Below, one piece after another: positions 39,352-50,450 of a DNA stretch of 64,000 nt; position 1 is the stretch's first letter, and each line of letters opens with the position of its first letter. Origin of the DNA: Notospermus geniculatus (taxonomy: Eukaryota; Nemertea; Pilidiophora; Heteronemertea; Lineidae); the NCBI GenBank assembly GCA_002633025.1, contig NMRB01000357.1, positions 302,516-366,515 of the forward strand. Direction: 5' to 3'. The translations under genes and the position numbers were made by a program. The notes under the pieces were generated by a model, which had not been told where the DNA came from, did not search any database, and was given only the letters and a program-made list of their open reading frames with translations.

Positions 39352-40019
39352 CAGGTCTGAACGGACCTCAAAAACCGAGTACGCAATACGACTAGATGGT
39401 GACACCATCTTTACCTTAAAAATGAAGTATGCGCATGCGCACTTCTGTTCCGCGTACCTGGTTTTCCAGGTATTTTTGGGAGTGGGTATTTCGTTACCTG
39501 GCACCCTATGGAGTGATCAGGCATGTCAATCTGATTGCGCAGCCGTAGAACACCATATTTACGTCACTTCCGCCATGGGAATTCCCATTTGACCGTGGGA
39601 TAATGGCGGAATGTCGGGCCGAATCTTGCATGTGAATGTCGGGCCGAATCTTGCATTGTTCTTCGCTGAAATTTGCAGTTTTTAGGTTGATTTCATGATT
39701 TCCTACTACTGCTTGTTGATATTATTGTGTATTTTGGCCTGGTCTGCTGACTTAATAAACATGAAAAGAACTAGTGATGGTCAGTATAAGAGAACATGTG
39801 CGGGTCGGCTCGCAAAGGTTGTCGGGATACCATACTCGTAAAACGGTGTATACTGCGATTATCGAGTACGGATTGCACGTTGCATTTCGGGATTGGATAC
39901 TCGATATATGGGGTACACTTCATTAATCATGTTAATCGAGTTCGCCTGGCGCTGTGCATTTTGGGATTCCGTATTTCTTGTAGCGAGTATACTTGGTTTT
40001 CGAGGTCCGCTCAGACCTG
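39352..40019. mobile_element. 668-bp non-autonomous DNA transposon with 5-bp target duplication
   Basis: Inverted ends CAGGTCTGAACGGACCTCAA and its near-complement (GAGGTCCGCTCAGACCTG). ATTAG flanks both sides (39347-39351 and 40020-40024). The interior has no transposase but contains TGCGCATGCGCA (39430-39441), ACGTCACTTCCGCCAT (39561-39576) and a mirrored ATGGCGGAA (39603-39611). The superfamily is not assigned. Confidence 0.8.
39430..39611. promoter_or_regulatory. Cluster of NRF1-, CRE/ETS- and YY1-like motifs inside a transposon
   Basis: TGCGCATGCGCA is a perfect palindromic NRF1 consensus. ACGTCACTTCCGCCAT overlaps CRE-half, ETS (CTTCCG) and YY1-like (GCCAT) cores. TAATGGCGGAA mirrors the last. 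Such combinations mark TATA-less housekeeping promoters. It lies 2.5 kb upstream of the first G6PD exon found. Function is inferred from motifs only. Confidence 0.35.
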
Positions 40020-40024
40020 ATTAG

Positions 40025-41463
40025 TCTCCACGTGGCATTTGTTGCCTAATGTAGGCTATGAGATACATGTCCATGTAGGCCTATAAGAATGAGAATCAGG
40101 TACAGCCTGGACCACAGAGTCACACTCGGAACCTGAGAACCTGCCTGCATTGTTAGATCTTTCTTAATGTCTTTATCATTGTCATGGTTGGAACTGGCAC
40201 AGAGAAAAAGTTCATTACCGGTAATATGTCAAACTGATTTGAATACATGCATGACCCGTGAGATTTGTAAAGTGTCCTTGGTCATTTATGTTCATCATAC
40301 CTCCTGCCGTGATCCTGCACCAATAGGCATATTTGTCTGGTGATAGGTGTGCTTGTCATGAACCAGCGATTTCCCATTATCATGATTATTGACTGTGAAT
40401 CAAGGAAATATGATGATCAGTCATCCATGATGTTCTACACGGAGCCTCGATAGATGATCCCTGAAGTGGTTTTGACAGAAAATATTCATATAATGATGAC
40501 AAGTATATTGAAAGTATTGGTCAGATAAGTTATGTCGGCGGAAAATTTCTTTGTGCAACATGTGTCCATTTCATATTTTCTGAATCTGACACACAAATGT
40601 CAGTTTATGAGATTTTGCAGAAAACTTATCTCTTTGTTTCATATCAATCTCACTCATAAAATTAAGCCCTATCTCCAACCCTGCATTATCATATTTTCAT
40701 CTCAGCAGGATACAGGTTGAAAGAATGTTTTGCCAGTTACATGTACCATACAGTAATTTGTCATGTTAGTCTGAGGGTAGGCCTACTTGTGTGATGAGTT
40801 TGTCCCACTTAGGTATAATATGCATTCTGTTGTGGGTCGTGGACAGGTTAATGGGACTGTGTTAGGATAACCATACAAAATGAACACTTTACCAAAAGAT
40901 CTTTTCCATCTGTGACCCATTTTGTTTGTAGGATAGTATTTCTAATCTCAGGGTTCGTACGCCTCCTGGAAAACCTGGAATGTCATGGAATTTTGAGTTA
41001 ACAAAATCCAGGCCTGGAAATCCTTGAAAATCAGCGAAATTACCACGATGTCCTGGAATTGTCATGGAAAATCAAGTCCCTTTCAAAAAAGAAAACAAAA
41101 TAATCAAAATAAAGACCATCTGTGCATCAATTTGGCGGCGAGTCGGTATGGGAGAGTACATGTATCTTGAAATTTTGTGCTTTCCATGCCGCAAAATGTC
41201 CTGGAATTTTGCCATTCATGCCCTGGAAAGTCCTGGAAATGTCACGGAAATTTGGGAGACAGGAGGTGTACAAACCCTGTAATCTTATTATGCACATTTG
41301 TTTTCTTATCATAATTTGTACATTCACAAACAGCTTAGTTCAAATATTTGTCCTACAACTCCAGGTAGATCCTTCAGAGTGGCCTTAAAATACCATTATT
41401 ATCATGATAATACTTTATGTTAGGGTGCTACTGTAAACCCTGTGCTTTCTGTGTGCCATTTAA
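40025..41463. other. Gene-free stretch with a CCTGGAAAT-rich repeat
   Basis: From about 40955 to 41275 the words CCTGGAA, TCATGGAA and TCCTGGAAAT recur irregularly, a decayed repeat. Elsewhere nothing is recognised. Confidence 0.45.
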
Positions 41464-41720
41464 GACATTGCGTCTTGAAGCAACTCAACGGATCCATCGC
41501 AGATAAAAAAAACTACCATACGCAGGTCGACATTTCAGCAATTGAGAGGAACTCGGAGCAACTGGCAGTTCCTCAAACAGCACGCTCAACTAGCAGATCC
41601 GGCAATTGCTCGGAGACGCAAGCGCGCTCAGGTCGACAAAATCGGCAACTGATCAGTCACTCCGAGTTGCTTCCATTGCCGGAAAGCTAGTTGCCGCATG
41701 TTGCTTCAAGACGCAATGTC
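41464..41720. mobile_element. Palindromic element with perfect 21-bp inverted ends
   Basis: The ends are GACATTGCGTCTTGAAGCAA plus C and the exact complement. The interior carries further opposed CTCGGAGCAACT / CTCCGAGTTGCT and GTCGACATT/CAGGTCGACA words. 257 bp, non-coding. Confidence 0.75.
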
Positions 41721-42373
41721 GACCTGTTGGACCTTACCTGCAAACATAACATCCAGTACAAAATATGCGTGTCTGTTCTAGGCCTATTTTCCTTTGACTT
41801 TCATTGCCACTTTAATACTCACACCTGATGTTCACCGCTGAAGTGTACAGTGTTATGCAAATTATCTCTTTTCAGTTTGAAGAGAGAAAGGTGGGAAAAT
41901 TGCTCCCTGAAAACTATAAGGTATGTTGAAAGAAATTTCTGTTATGACATTGTCTACTCTTCCTGTCTGAGCAAGTTAGTTTTTTGGCATAAAAAGAATC
42001 CTGCGATTTTCCAGATCGCATGACTGAGGTTTATGACTGGAATCCATAAAATCAATCATATCACATGTTTTTACCATGCAAATGTTGGCACTATGCTTGG
42101 GATAAATTTACTGGCGTCTGGAAAGTTTAATATATCTTTCATTGTTTGGGTGATGCCAGGTGAACACATGGCCCTGGGCCTTTTGATTCAAAAATACAGT
42201 TGAAAATACATCAACATTGTACGTATTATTTCCATTGATTTATTGATTGTATTGTGTGATGGGTTCAGGAAGTACATTCTTCTTCTTTATCGATGTTATC
42301 TCCAACATCCAGGCATGTGGGAGGGGGTGGAGCTGTCATCGTCCTTGGAAAATGATAATCAAGGTTAGGTTAA

Positions 42374-42538
42374 CCCATGAGGACCCGCAGATTTTCAAAA
42401 AATTTCCATCTGTAACCCGCAGGATTTTTTCCGCATGGTAAATTTATCTTCAGTTGACGTTTAGTTTACACCTCTTCGGCCAGAGGGCAGGCTGTGATGG
42501 TCTGTCGGGCAGATTGGGCCGTTATGGGTCCTAAAGGG
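42374..42538. mobile_element. TTAA-flanked MITE (piggyBac-like)
   Basis: TTAA at 42370-42373 and 42539-42542 bound inverted ends CCCATGAGGACCC and GGGTCCTAAAGGG. TTAA target duplication is the piggyBac signature. The inverted ends are short and imperfect, so the call is moderate. Confidence 0.55.
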
Positions 42539-42888
42539 TTAAAAAGCATTTTGCATGCAAAAGTTTGATGACCTATTTAGCAAATTGTTTTGGGCCTTAT
42601 GCCCGCTGTACACGATCAAATTTTTCATCCATTTTTTTGGGAAATTCAGATTCCGGGCCTATTAGGGCTTCAATGTACAAACCCGCATGTATAGTGCGTC
42701 ACCATAAATTATCGCTGGATCCGTCATCTCCTCCAAATGTGCATTGTACACGAAGGATTTTCCTTTTTTGTCCTGTTGATGCCAAATGTTACATGTCAAA
42801 ACACTTCAGCAATTTATTTCACTAAGAAATGTAGGCCTTTTAGGCCATCGCAGGTGAGAAAGTGCACTTTGAATGGGGAAACCCAGGG

Positions 42889-43943
42889 TGACTTTGAGAG
42901 CAAAACTGCCCGATCAACAAAGCATATTCATTGATCTGACACACAACTTTTTTGGGAGGCTGCAAAAACAATGTTATCGTCATAAAATCGACTTGATATT
43001 TCACACACATACGTACAGACGTATACTTTAACATATAAAAATGGTCTCACAACAATACGCCTCTTCTGCGGTGGCTGGCGAGAAGATCGGTGGTAATTAG
43101 ATCGCTTGCGATATCGCCTCGTATACTGCTGGCGTTAATCTACTCTTACGTTGGTCGATGCTGAGCCCTAACATCTGACAACTCGGCAGCGAAGTCGCAC
43201 CTCAATCAGATTGCTTTCGAAGTCGTTCTTAATCACGCTCCTCTCCTCTCCCTTTCTTGTGGTGAATGCCCTTGTCAGGGCCTAACTTGTTTGACTGATG
43301 GCCCTCTCCTTCAACTCAATGAGATTGCCACAATGACTTACATCAGTTTTCTCTTCTAATCACGAGTAACAGTAGTAACAAGGATCGTGACGTGAATGAC
43401 TTGTCAACTAGTGATTGATTGGCCCCTTGGTTAACTACTTCTTTCCCTACAGTCGAAGACTGTCAAGAGCTTTGATCAGCAGTATGACTGGTTGCGGTTT
43501 TATATATGAATTCTGTACGCACTTGGACCACTGGGGCAATCAGGCTCGATATGCGGAAACAAATGAAGAAGTTTCCCTACGCTAGATTAATTTGTTTGCG
43601 TCCCATTGGTGGCTTCAGATGCGTAACCAATTATTCATGTCCCAAACCCTCCATTTCGTAAACAAGTTCAGAACAAACAAATCATTTGTTGTTTAATCTG
43701 CATCTGCACTTTCTATTGGCTGTTCAGTCAGTTTTGATCTAAGGGTACGCATCCTATTGGTTGTTGAGTCTCTATCTACACTCCTATTGGCTTTTGAATC
43801 TTCAAGGGCACATCCCATTGGCAGTTTTTAATCATGCACACTTCCTATTAGCTGTTGAATATCTCCACTTCCTATTGGCTGTTGATCTTTATCTCCACTT
43901 CTTATTGGCTGTTGAATCTTTACCTCTACTTCCTATTGGCTGA
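42889..43943. repeat. 1.1-kb tandem duplication, left copy
   Basis: Begins GTGACTTTGAGAGCAAAACT and ends in a run of CCTATTGGCTGTTGA units. It is repeated in the same orientation at 43989-45080, with the GGTCTCACAACAATC word at the junction. Confidence 0.85.
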
Positions 43944-43945
43944 AT
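43755..43945. repeat. Degenerate array of ATTGG (inverted CCAAT) boxes, left copy
   Basis: CCTATTGGYTGTTGAATC-type units recur every 25-35 bases (about eight copies; an extra one at 43713). The core is the complement of CCAAT, the NF-Y site. It is either a decayed minisatellite or a functional array. Open frames across it are meaningless. Confidence 0.7.
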
Positions 43946-43988
43946 GGTCTCACAACAATCAAAACTTCTCTTCATGGAAATAAACGGG

Positions 43989-45080
43989 TGACTTTGAGAG
44001 CAAAATTGCCCGATGAACAAAGCATTCATATCCCAAGCACAACCTGATCTGACACACAACTTTTTTGGGAGGCTGCAAAAACAATTTTCTTGTTTCCGAG
44101 AACGGGTACGAGATCGAGTATTGTTCTCGGCGGTCCGGATCTCGGAACGGGATAGCGAAAGCTCTCTATTATCAAACAATACCAAAACCGACATCGCCTC
44201 TTCTGCGGTGGCTTGCGAGAAGATCGGTGGTAATTAGATCGCTTGCGATATCGCCTCGTATACTGCTGGCGTTAATCTACTCTTACGTTGGTCGATGCTG
44301 AGCCCTAACATCTGACAACTCGGCAGCGAAGTCGCGCCTCAATCAGATTGCTTTCGAAGTCGTTCTTTATCACGCTCCTCTCCTCTCCCTTTCTTGTGGT
44401 GAATGCCCTTGTCAGGGTCTAACTTGTTTGACTGATGGCCCTCTCCTTCAACTCAATGAGATTGCCACAATGACTTACATCAGTTTTCTCTTCTAATCAC
44501 GAGTAACAGTAGTAACAAGGATCGTGACGTGAATGACTTGTCAACTAGTGATTGATTGGCCCCTTGGTTAACTACTTCTTTCCCTACAGTCGAAGACTGT
44601 CAAGAGCTTTGATCAGCAGTATGACTGGTTGCGGTTTTATATATGAATTCTGTGCGCACTTGGGCCACTGGGGCAATCAGGCTCGATATGCGGAAACAAA
44701 TGAAGAAGTTTCCCTACGCTAGATTAATTTGTTTGTGTCCCATTGGTGGCTTCAGATGCGTAACCAATTATTCATGTCCCAAACCCTCCGTTTCGTAAAC
44801 AAGTTCACGAACAAACAAATCATTCACTGTTTAATCTGCATCTGCACTTTCTATTGGCTGTTCAGTCAGTTTTGATTAAGGGTGCGCATCCTATTGGTTG
44901 TTGAGTCTCTATCTACACTCCTATTGGCTTTTGAATCTTCAAGGGCACATCCCATTGGCAGTTTTTAATCATGCACACTTCCTATTGGCTGTTGAATATC
45001 TCCACTTCCTATTGGCTGTTGATCTTTATCTCCACTTCTTATTGGCTGTTGAATCTTTACCTCTACTTCCTATTGGCTGT
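43989..45080. repeat. 1.1-kb tandem duplication, right copy
   Basis: Matches 42889-43943 with few substitutions. Its ATTGG array (44885-45125) is longer by about two units. Confidence 0.85.
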
Positions 45081-45125
45081 TGAAGCTTTATCTCCACTTC
45101 CTATTGGCTCTATTGAATCTTGTAC
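44885..45125. repeat. Degenerate array of ATTGG (inverted CCAAT) boxes, right copy
   Basis: As 43755-43945, with additional CCTATTGGCTGTTGAAGC and CCTATTGGCTCTATTG units. Confidence 0.7.
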
Positions 45126-45330
45126 TTATCTATACTTCTATCGATTGTTAAATCTCCAGTAATTGCATGTAAGCAACACAGCAGACGACGATGAGTGTAC
45201 GGCTTTCGTATGAAGACAAGTTACTGGCCTCAATTAACTATAGGGATGGAAGTTTCTCTCTATGGAACTCGCATCGTAAAAGCAATTATCTGAAAGTGTT
45301 GCTTCAGCATTGATCGGTTAATATCGCTCT

Positions 45331-45526
45331 TTATACTGCCGTCAGAGGCCACCACTAGTTAACAGGCCTAGGACGTCACGAAATTTGACGTCACAGAGAA
45401 GAAATGCACGCCACGACATCATCCATAATGACGTGGATGCCATGGCTTACGTCGTGACGTCAAATTTTGTGACGTTCTCGGACCGCTAACAACAGGCGCC
45501 CTCTAACGGCAGTAAAGTTTCCCATT
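45331..45526. mobile_element. Palindromic MITE, TACTGCCGTTAGAGG family
   Basis: The right end CTCTAACGGCAGTAAAGTTT matches the complement of the left TACTGCCGTCAGAGGCC. Inner AAATTTGACGTCACAGAGAA arm as in the other copies. Confidence 0.75.
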
Positions 45527-45534
45527 CTCCCTGT

Positions 45535-45585
45535 AGTTTGGTTCCCGAACTCACCTGCGCCTAGCGGTGAGTTGGGAACCAAACT
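45535..45585. repeat. 51-bp hairpin
   Basis: AGTTTGGTTCCCGAACTCAC is followed after a 10-base loop by the near-exact complement (GTGAGTTGGGAACCAAACT). It directly adjoins the preceding MITE. Confidence 0.75.
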
Positions 45586-46003
45586 AATTCTCCCTGCCGA
45601 TGTTTTTGTGACCTTGACATCAAAAGGGGAAACCAGGACTTCATAAGGCACCAAACAAGGCGTTTTTCCGAAAGGAACAACGTCGTAACCGTTTATAGCA
45701 CGTGCCATAAGAAAGAGAAAGGAAGCAGGCTACTTCACCATTCGACTACCGTGTTTAAGTGCGGTTTATTCCCTCCACCAATTACGCCGCGTTTTTCAAG
45801 CATACGGCAAATTTATCCATCGGTATTGAGTTCCAGTGCTTCGGTAAATTTGTGCTATTGCCAATGTATTTTGCTGGTAACAACATTGTTATGTAAGAAA
45901 GGATGCGCTCTAAACAACGTCTTATTACGTAATGAGGAACCTGCAGTGATGAGGCTTAATATTTGGTACTACATTTCCACGTTTCTTCCTGTTGCCCTGC
46001 GCC

Positions 46004-46085
46004 AGCGACGCGACGTTTATCCATTGCTTTGCTCTGTTTTGAACGTCTTCGGTACAACCGCTCGCAGCGCCGCCTTGTCGGTTAA
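46004..46085. mobile_element. Fragment of the GCGCTG...GGTTGTACC MITE family
   Basis: GGTACAACCGCTCGCAGCGCC-type right end preceded by TTTGCTCTGTTTTGAACGTC. The left half is largely missing. Confidence 0.6.
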
Positions 46086-46313
46086 AAATTCGAGCGAGTT
46101 TCTCATTGTTTGCAGATTGCAGACGCAGCGAATGTTTTTAACACACAAAGCGTAAATGATGTTTTCCTAAGCCTGGATCATGGGAAGTTTTTTCTTACAG
46201 TCTGCATTTACTTTCCCTTGGTATCACACCGCAGACAAGCCCAAGAATTACGCAGACACCGCCTCAACAACCACAGATCAGAAAAATGCCTCGGATACAT
46301 TTGTGTACTTCGT

Positions 46314-46365
46314 TAACAAACATGACGCAGAAAGAGAATTTCTCTTTCTGCATCATGTTTGTTAA
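46314..46365. repeat. Near-perfect 52-bp hairpin
   Basis: ACAAACATGACGCAGAAAGA is followed almost immediately by TCTTTCTGCATCATGTTTGT, with one mismatch in 24 bp and essentially no loop. Confidence 0.8.
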
Positions 46366-46368
46366 ACG

Positions 46369-48032
46369 TTTTTTCTCGATATTTTCCTCACGCCGTGGAC
46401 TAGTTTCATGCCTCCCTACTCAAGCCGCCTACTCCCCATCCTCGGTATGTCTTCCTTGTTTACTATATAATACTTTATTACATGCCATGTTTTTCACGAA
46501 TGTTTACATTCTTTTGACAAATATTGCGATTCTCTAAAACACGTTCCACTGTCTATCGCTCGAGATTGGAAGGTTTCCTGGTCTAATCTTTTCGTTTGAT
46601 GGGCTCACTGGGATTAGTGAGAGCCCCGGGAGGATGATCCACGGGGTAATTATGGAATATCTCTTTTATCACTACTCCAACACGGCTGTAGATTCAATGT
46701 AGTGGTTGAAATTTGTTTGTTTATATTGAAGAATAATGGGGTCAAGGATGACGTCATTTCATGACGTCACGAACGATGGCGTCGCTCCCACTGCAGCCGC
46801 TCACGTGACCGAAAATCTAGCTAGAAGGCAAATTTTGCTGTAAAATGCAGGAGGAAACCAGTCCCTGGAAAAGTTCCGTTATCTACAGACAATGTTTCTG
46901 TTTGAGGTGGTGTTTCGATCGGAAATGGAACAGATAAATCTCAGAGACAGGTTATTGTCGTCCTGGTAACTCTCGCTGCTATGACGACCTGTTGTAACAA
47001 CAGAAGTTATTCTAAATTACTAACCAAGCCTTGGGCAGACGGGGCTCAGTGTCAAAACCTTTTATACGTTTCTTATTGTTGAACGTTCTTGACCACCATA
47101 GTTCAGACTGATCAACAACTCAGGTCAACTGCTTTCAACAACTTGTCGAAGGCTGTTGAAGAAAACGTCTTGATATATCCAGTGTAGACAGGCATGGTCA
47201 GCAACAACGGCGGTATGTCCGGGAGCAAGATGCGTTCTAACTTAAGTCAGTTGTCGGCCAGAATTTGGACATAGGCTAATATTATTAGCAAGTCAATGCT
47301 TTGATGATGGGAAATCGACGTGACTTGCACACTGAATTCAGCAAATCATGGGAGAACCTGTTCTATAAAATATATGACGTCTTACGTACGGATATACAGT
47401 AGATTCACATCTATGAGTTCAGGTCATTAACGTGAGGCACGACTGCCTACTAGTGCTGTAATAACTGTCATGGCTATGATTACAGCGTCCCGAAGCCCAG
47501 ACATCCAGGGCTAAAATCTATACGCCATTGGTCGTTGTTTGCTGAGCCAGAATGGTGGCTCACCTCTTGAGTAAGCTCTTTCTTTGACATAATGTGAGTG
47601 AGTTTTTCTCAATGAATGAATGGAGGTGATGGTCGATGTGACACTGGACTCTGATGTTGATAAAACCTCCACAACTAACGTTCATTGACAGATCCTGGAC
47701 TCCTAAGGTTTCCGTTTGCATTTCTATAGCTTCGAATTGCGCCGCTGACAAAGGCGTCACTGTGTTGGAGATCACCTCTGTTGGGAGGAAGGAAAAATGC
47801 TTTATGCGACAATCATCTATGACGTCATACAGTGGCCACAATCCTTGATTGTCATTGGTCAGTTCTATTGATGTTATCAAGTCATAATCGAATCGGGAAA
47901 TCCACCTGTTTTTGTGAATGTTGTTCCCTGTCGATTGCTTCTCCTCTTACCTTTTGATACAGCTCATCTGAAGCCGTACAATAAACCATCTTCATCTCGT
48001 AAAATAAGAGGAATTCTTTCCTATCGTTTTAG
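46369..48032. other. Upstream region of the receptor gene; first exon not found
   Basis: No exon with a signal peptide and the N-terminal cysteine cluster expected for the receptor is recognisable here; it may lie further upstream or be too divergent. A 106-codon minus-strand ORF (47560-47880) has no recognised homology. 46738-46810 carries TGACGTCA words and CACGTGAC. Confidence 0.4.
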
Positions 48033-48104
48033 GACTCTCGCCTACACTGCCATTAGCACTATTAGGAAGACAGATTTCGAGCGTTATCGGCGACTGGATA
48101 AGCT
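48033..48104 (+). CDS. Glycoprotein-hormone-type receptor (LGR type A), LRR exon 2
   Basis: 72 bp between CGTTTTAG and GTAAGTAT. It encodes TLAYTAISTIRKTDFERYRR plus LDKL, one leucine-rich repeat. It aligns with the exon-2-type repeat of FSHR (LTKLRVIQKGAFSGF). Enters and leaves in the same phase (one base in, two out), as do all LRR exons of this gene. The preceding exon with signal peptide was not found. Confidence 0.85.
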
Positions 48105-48240
48105 GTAAGTATCTCTGTAGAGTTCCCCACTTGTCCTTTCAATCAACTTAGGGTGAAATGTCCCAAGATTTCCACGAATAACCAGTTTTAGGATCATATA
48201 GTAGGTGCAAGCGCCGTTAGGCACAACTTAAAGACGAGCC

Positions 48241-48439
48241 AATGGGAGACTTTACTGCCGTTAGATGTCGCCTGTTAGCGGACGTCCCGAAATTTGACGC
48301 CGTCACAGACGTACGCCATGGCCTCCACGTCATTATGGATGACGTCATGCCGTGTATTTCTTCTCTGTGACGTCAAATTTCATGACATCCTGGGACCGCT
48401 AACTGGTGGTGCCCTCTAACGGCAGTAAAGTCCCCCATT
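48241..48439. mobile_element. Palindromic MITE, GACTTTACTGCCGTTAGA family (receptor intron)
   Basis: Ends AATGGGAGACTTTACTGCCG and CGGCAGTAAAGTCCCCCATT, the best-preserved termini of the family. Confidence 0.8.
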
Positions 48440-48639
48440 CCTGACCTAATACGGATCAACAATAGAAGAAAGAGATCGCTTGCAGCGAACACTTCTCTTG
48501 GTAGCAAAAAATACATAAATACTACGTTTTCACCGGCGTCAATTGGCGACTCATCTCTCCGCCGGATATTGCTGCATTACTTAAGACGTCACTTCCGGTA
48601 AAGGCAATTATTGATATGGACACCGGACTCAAAAAAACC

Positions 48640-48902
48640 CTCCCGCCAGCAAATATTTTTTCCTACAGTTATAGATTCCTACACGGTGTATCCATTGCGA
48701 AACGAATTTAACGAAATGAAGAGAGGGTTAAATGTTGGGTAAGTGTAAGGTTTAGGGTTAGGGTCGGGGTTAGTGTTGGGAGTAGTATTAGGATTAGGAT
48801 TAAGATTAGGATTAGGATTATTACCTTTCGCTATATCGTGTGGGGAACAAAAAGTTGGTCGTAATGGATCTGTCACTGTAGGAAAAAATATTCGCCTCCC
48901 GC
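48640..48902. mobile_element. Palindromic element containing a telomere-like repeat
   Basis: Inverted ends AAATATTTTTTCCTACAGT and ACTGTAGGAAAAAATATTC with flanking CCCGCC on both sides. Between them, 48744-48822 carries TTTAGGGTTAGGG followed by TTAGGA/TTAAGA variants, a degenerate telomere-type array. Receptor intron 2. Confidence 0.7.
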
Positions 48903-49164
48903 CACGCCGTGGAGATCAGAGTCACTATCAAAAAACTACTTAAAGCTCAGGGCACATAAACTTGCATTCCGCCATTACGACAGCTTTAATGGTGCACTGT
49001 CGTGACATAACACTTAAAGAAACGTTTATGAATGAATATTGATGAGCATGGAGACGATTCTTGAGCAAATTTGGCAAGAACTGCTCAATTAGCTTGACAC
49101 GCAGGTGAGCGAAAAGTCACACACTGTGTAAGCAAGTCGATATCGTTTTTCTATGTTGGCGAAT

Positions 49165-49790
49165 TCATCCATGAAGGGCCCACTCCTTTAACAGAGTTGG
49201 CCCCTTGGCCCCATTCATCCGTGTTGGGTCTACTCCTTTAAAAGAGTGAACGCCATTCATCCATGTTGGGTCTACTCCTTTAAGAGAGTGAACGCCATTC
49301 ATCCATGTTGGGTCTACTCCTTTAAGAGAATGAACGCCATTCATCCATGTTGGGTGTACTCCTTTAAGAGAGTGAACACCATTCATCCATGTTGGGTCTA
49401 CTCCTTTAAGAGAATGAACGCCATTCATCCATGTTGGCTCTACTCCTTTAAGACAATTGGCGTCATTCATCCATGTAGGACCTACTCCTTTAAGAGAGAT
49501 GGAGCCATTCATCATGACGTGTAGGGCCTACTCCTTTAAGAGAATTGGCGCCATTCATCCATGTTGGGTCTACTCCTTTAAAAGAGTGAACGCCATCCGT
49601 GTAGGACCTACTCCTTTAAGAGAGCTGGCGCTATTCATCCACGTAGGGTCTACTCCTTTAAGAGCGTGAACGCCATTCATCCATGTTGGGTCTACTCCTT
49701 TAAGAAACCAAACGCCATTCATCATTAGGACCTACTCCTTTAAGAGCGTGGACGCCATTCATCCATGTACTCCTTTAAGAGATTGGATGA
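49165..49790. repeat. 42-bp minisatellite, about 15 units
   Basis: The unit core is CATTCATCCATGTTGGGTCT followed by ACTCCTTTAAGAGAGTGAAC. The period is a multiple of three, so long frames of 14-residue repeats are open on both strands. There is no splice-site or start context for a gene. It lies in the receptor intron between LRR exons 2 and 3. Confidence 0.9.
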
Positions 49791-49988
49791 GAATAGTTTC
49801 TCCCAGTGAGCTAGCTTCACCGGAAGGACAGATATTCCATCATAATCATTGCACGGAAACAGTCGGTTATCATCGACAAATATAGAATGCTTTTGTCATA
49901 TTATCAGCAGCAACCCCCAGGAGCTGTGATTTGAAAAACCGTGACAAAGAATCGTCCATAGGTCATCTTAGGGCTGCTTTGGTCGCCT

Positions 49989-50129
49989 GGGTCCTAATTC
50001 ACAAAGCATACTTAGAGTTGCGCATTCATAGCGTCCTCCTTAAACCTTTGTTCAATGGTTGACACACAATATAGCTCCTGGAATGTTACGAATTCTCAAC
50101 TGCTAAGAGAGCTTGTGAATAAGGCCCCT
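49989..50129. mobile_element. Palindromic MITE, GGGTCCTAATTCACAAAGCA ends
   Basis: Opposed ends GGGTCCTAATTCACAAAGC / GCTTGTGAATAAGGCCCC and arms ACTTAGAGTTG / CTCAACTGCTAAG. Confidence 0.65.
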
Positions 50130-50450
50130 GGTGTTGGACAAAAAGTCAGCACTATCGATCTCTGAGGAACGCTCGGCGGCTCATCAAATTGAAACCATCT
50201 TTGAAGCCAGCTGTTACAATGAATTACTTGCAAATTTTTTCCGTTTCTAAGGATGGGGTCATATTAAAGTGCATTGGCCACCGCTTAAAGAACGAAATAT
50301 TGTATTGCTCGTCAATTCTTACACTAGATGAGAGATGTCATCACACCTTTTTTACTTCATCCAGTTTTAAAGAAGGTTGGAGTCTCTTACCACCCTAGGC
50401 AGTTTTTTGTACATTTTCGGGGACGGTGAAACCACTTAGTCAACTTCTGA

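Noticed and set aside
48679-48876. Asn-Pro-rich ORF
   Set aside because: It is the translation of degenerate telomere-like TTAGGG/TTAGGA repeats.
49165-49515. 116-codon repetitive ORF on the minus strand
   Set aside because: It is a product of a minisatellite whose period is a multiple of three; equally long frames occur on the other strand.
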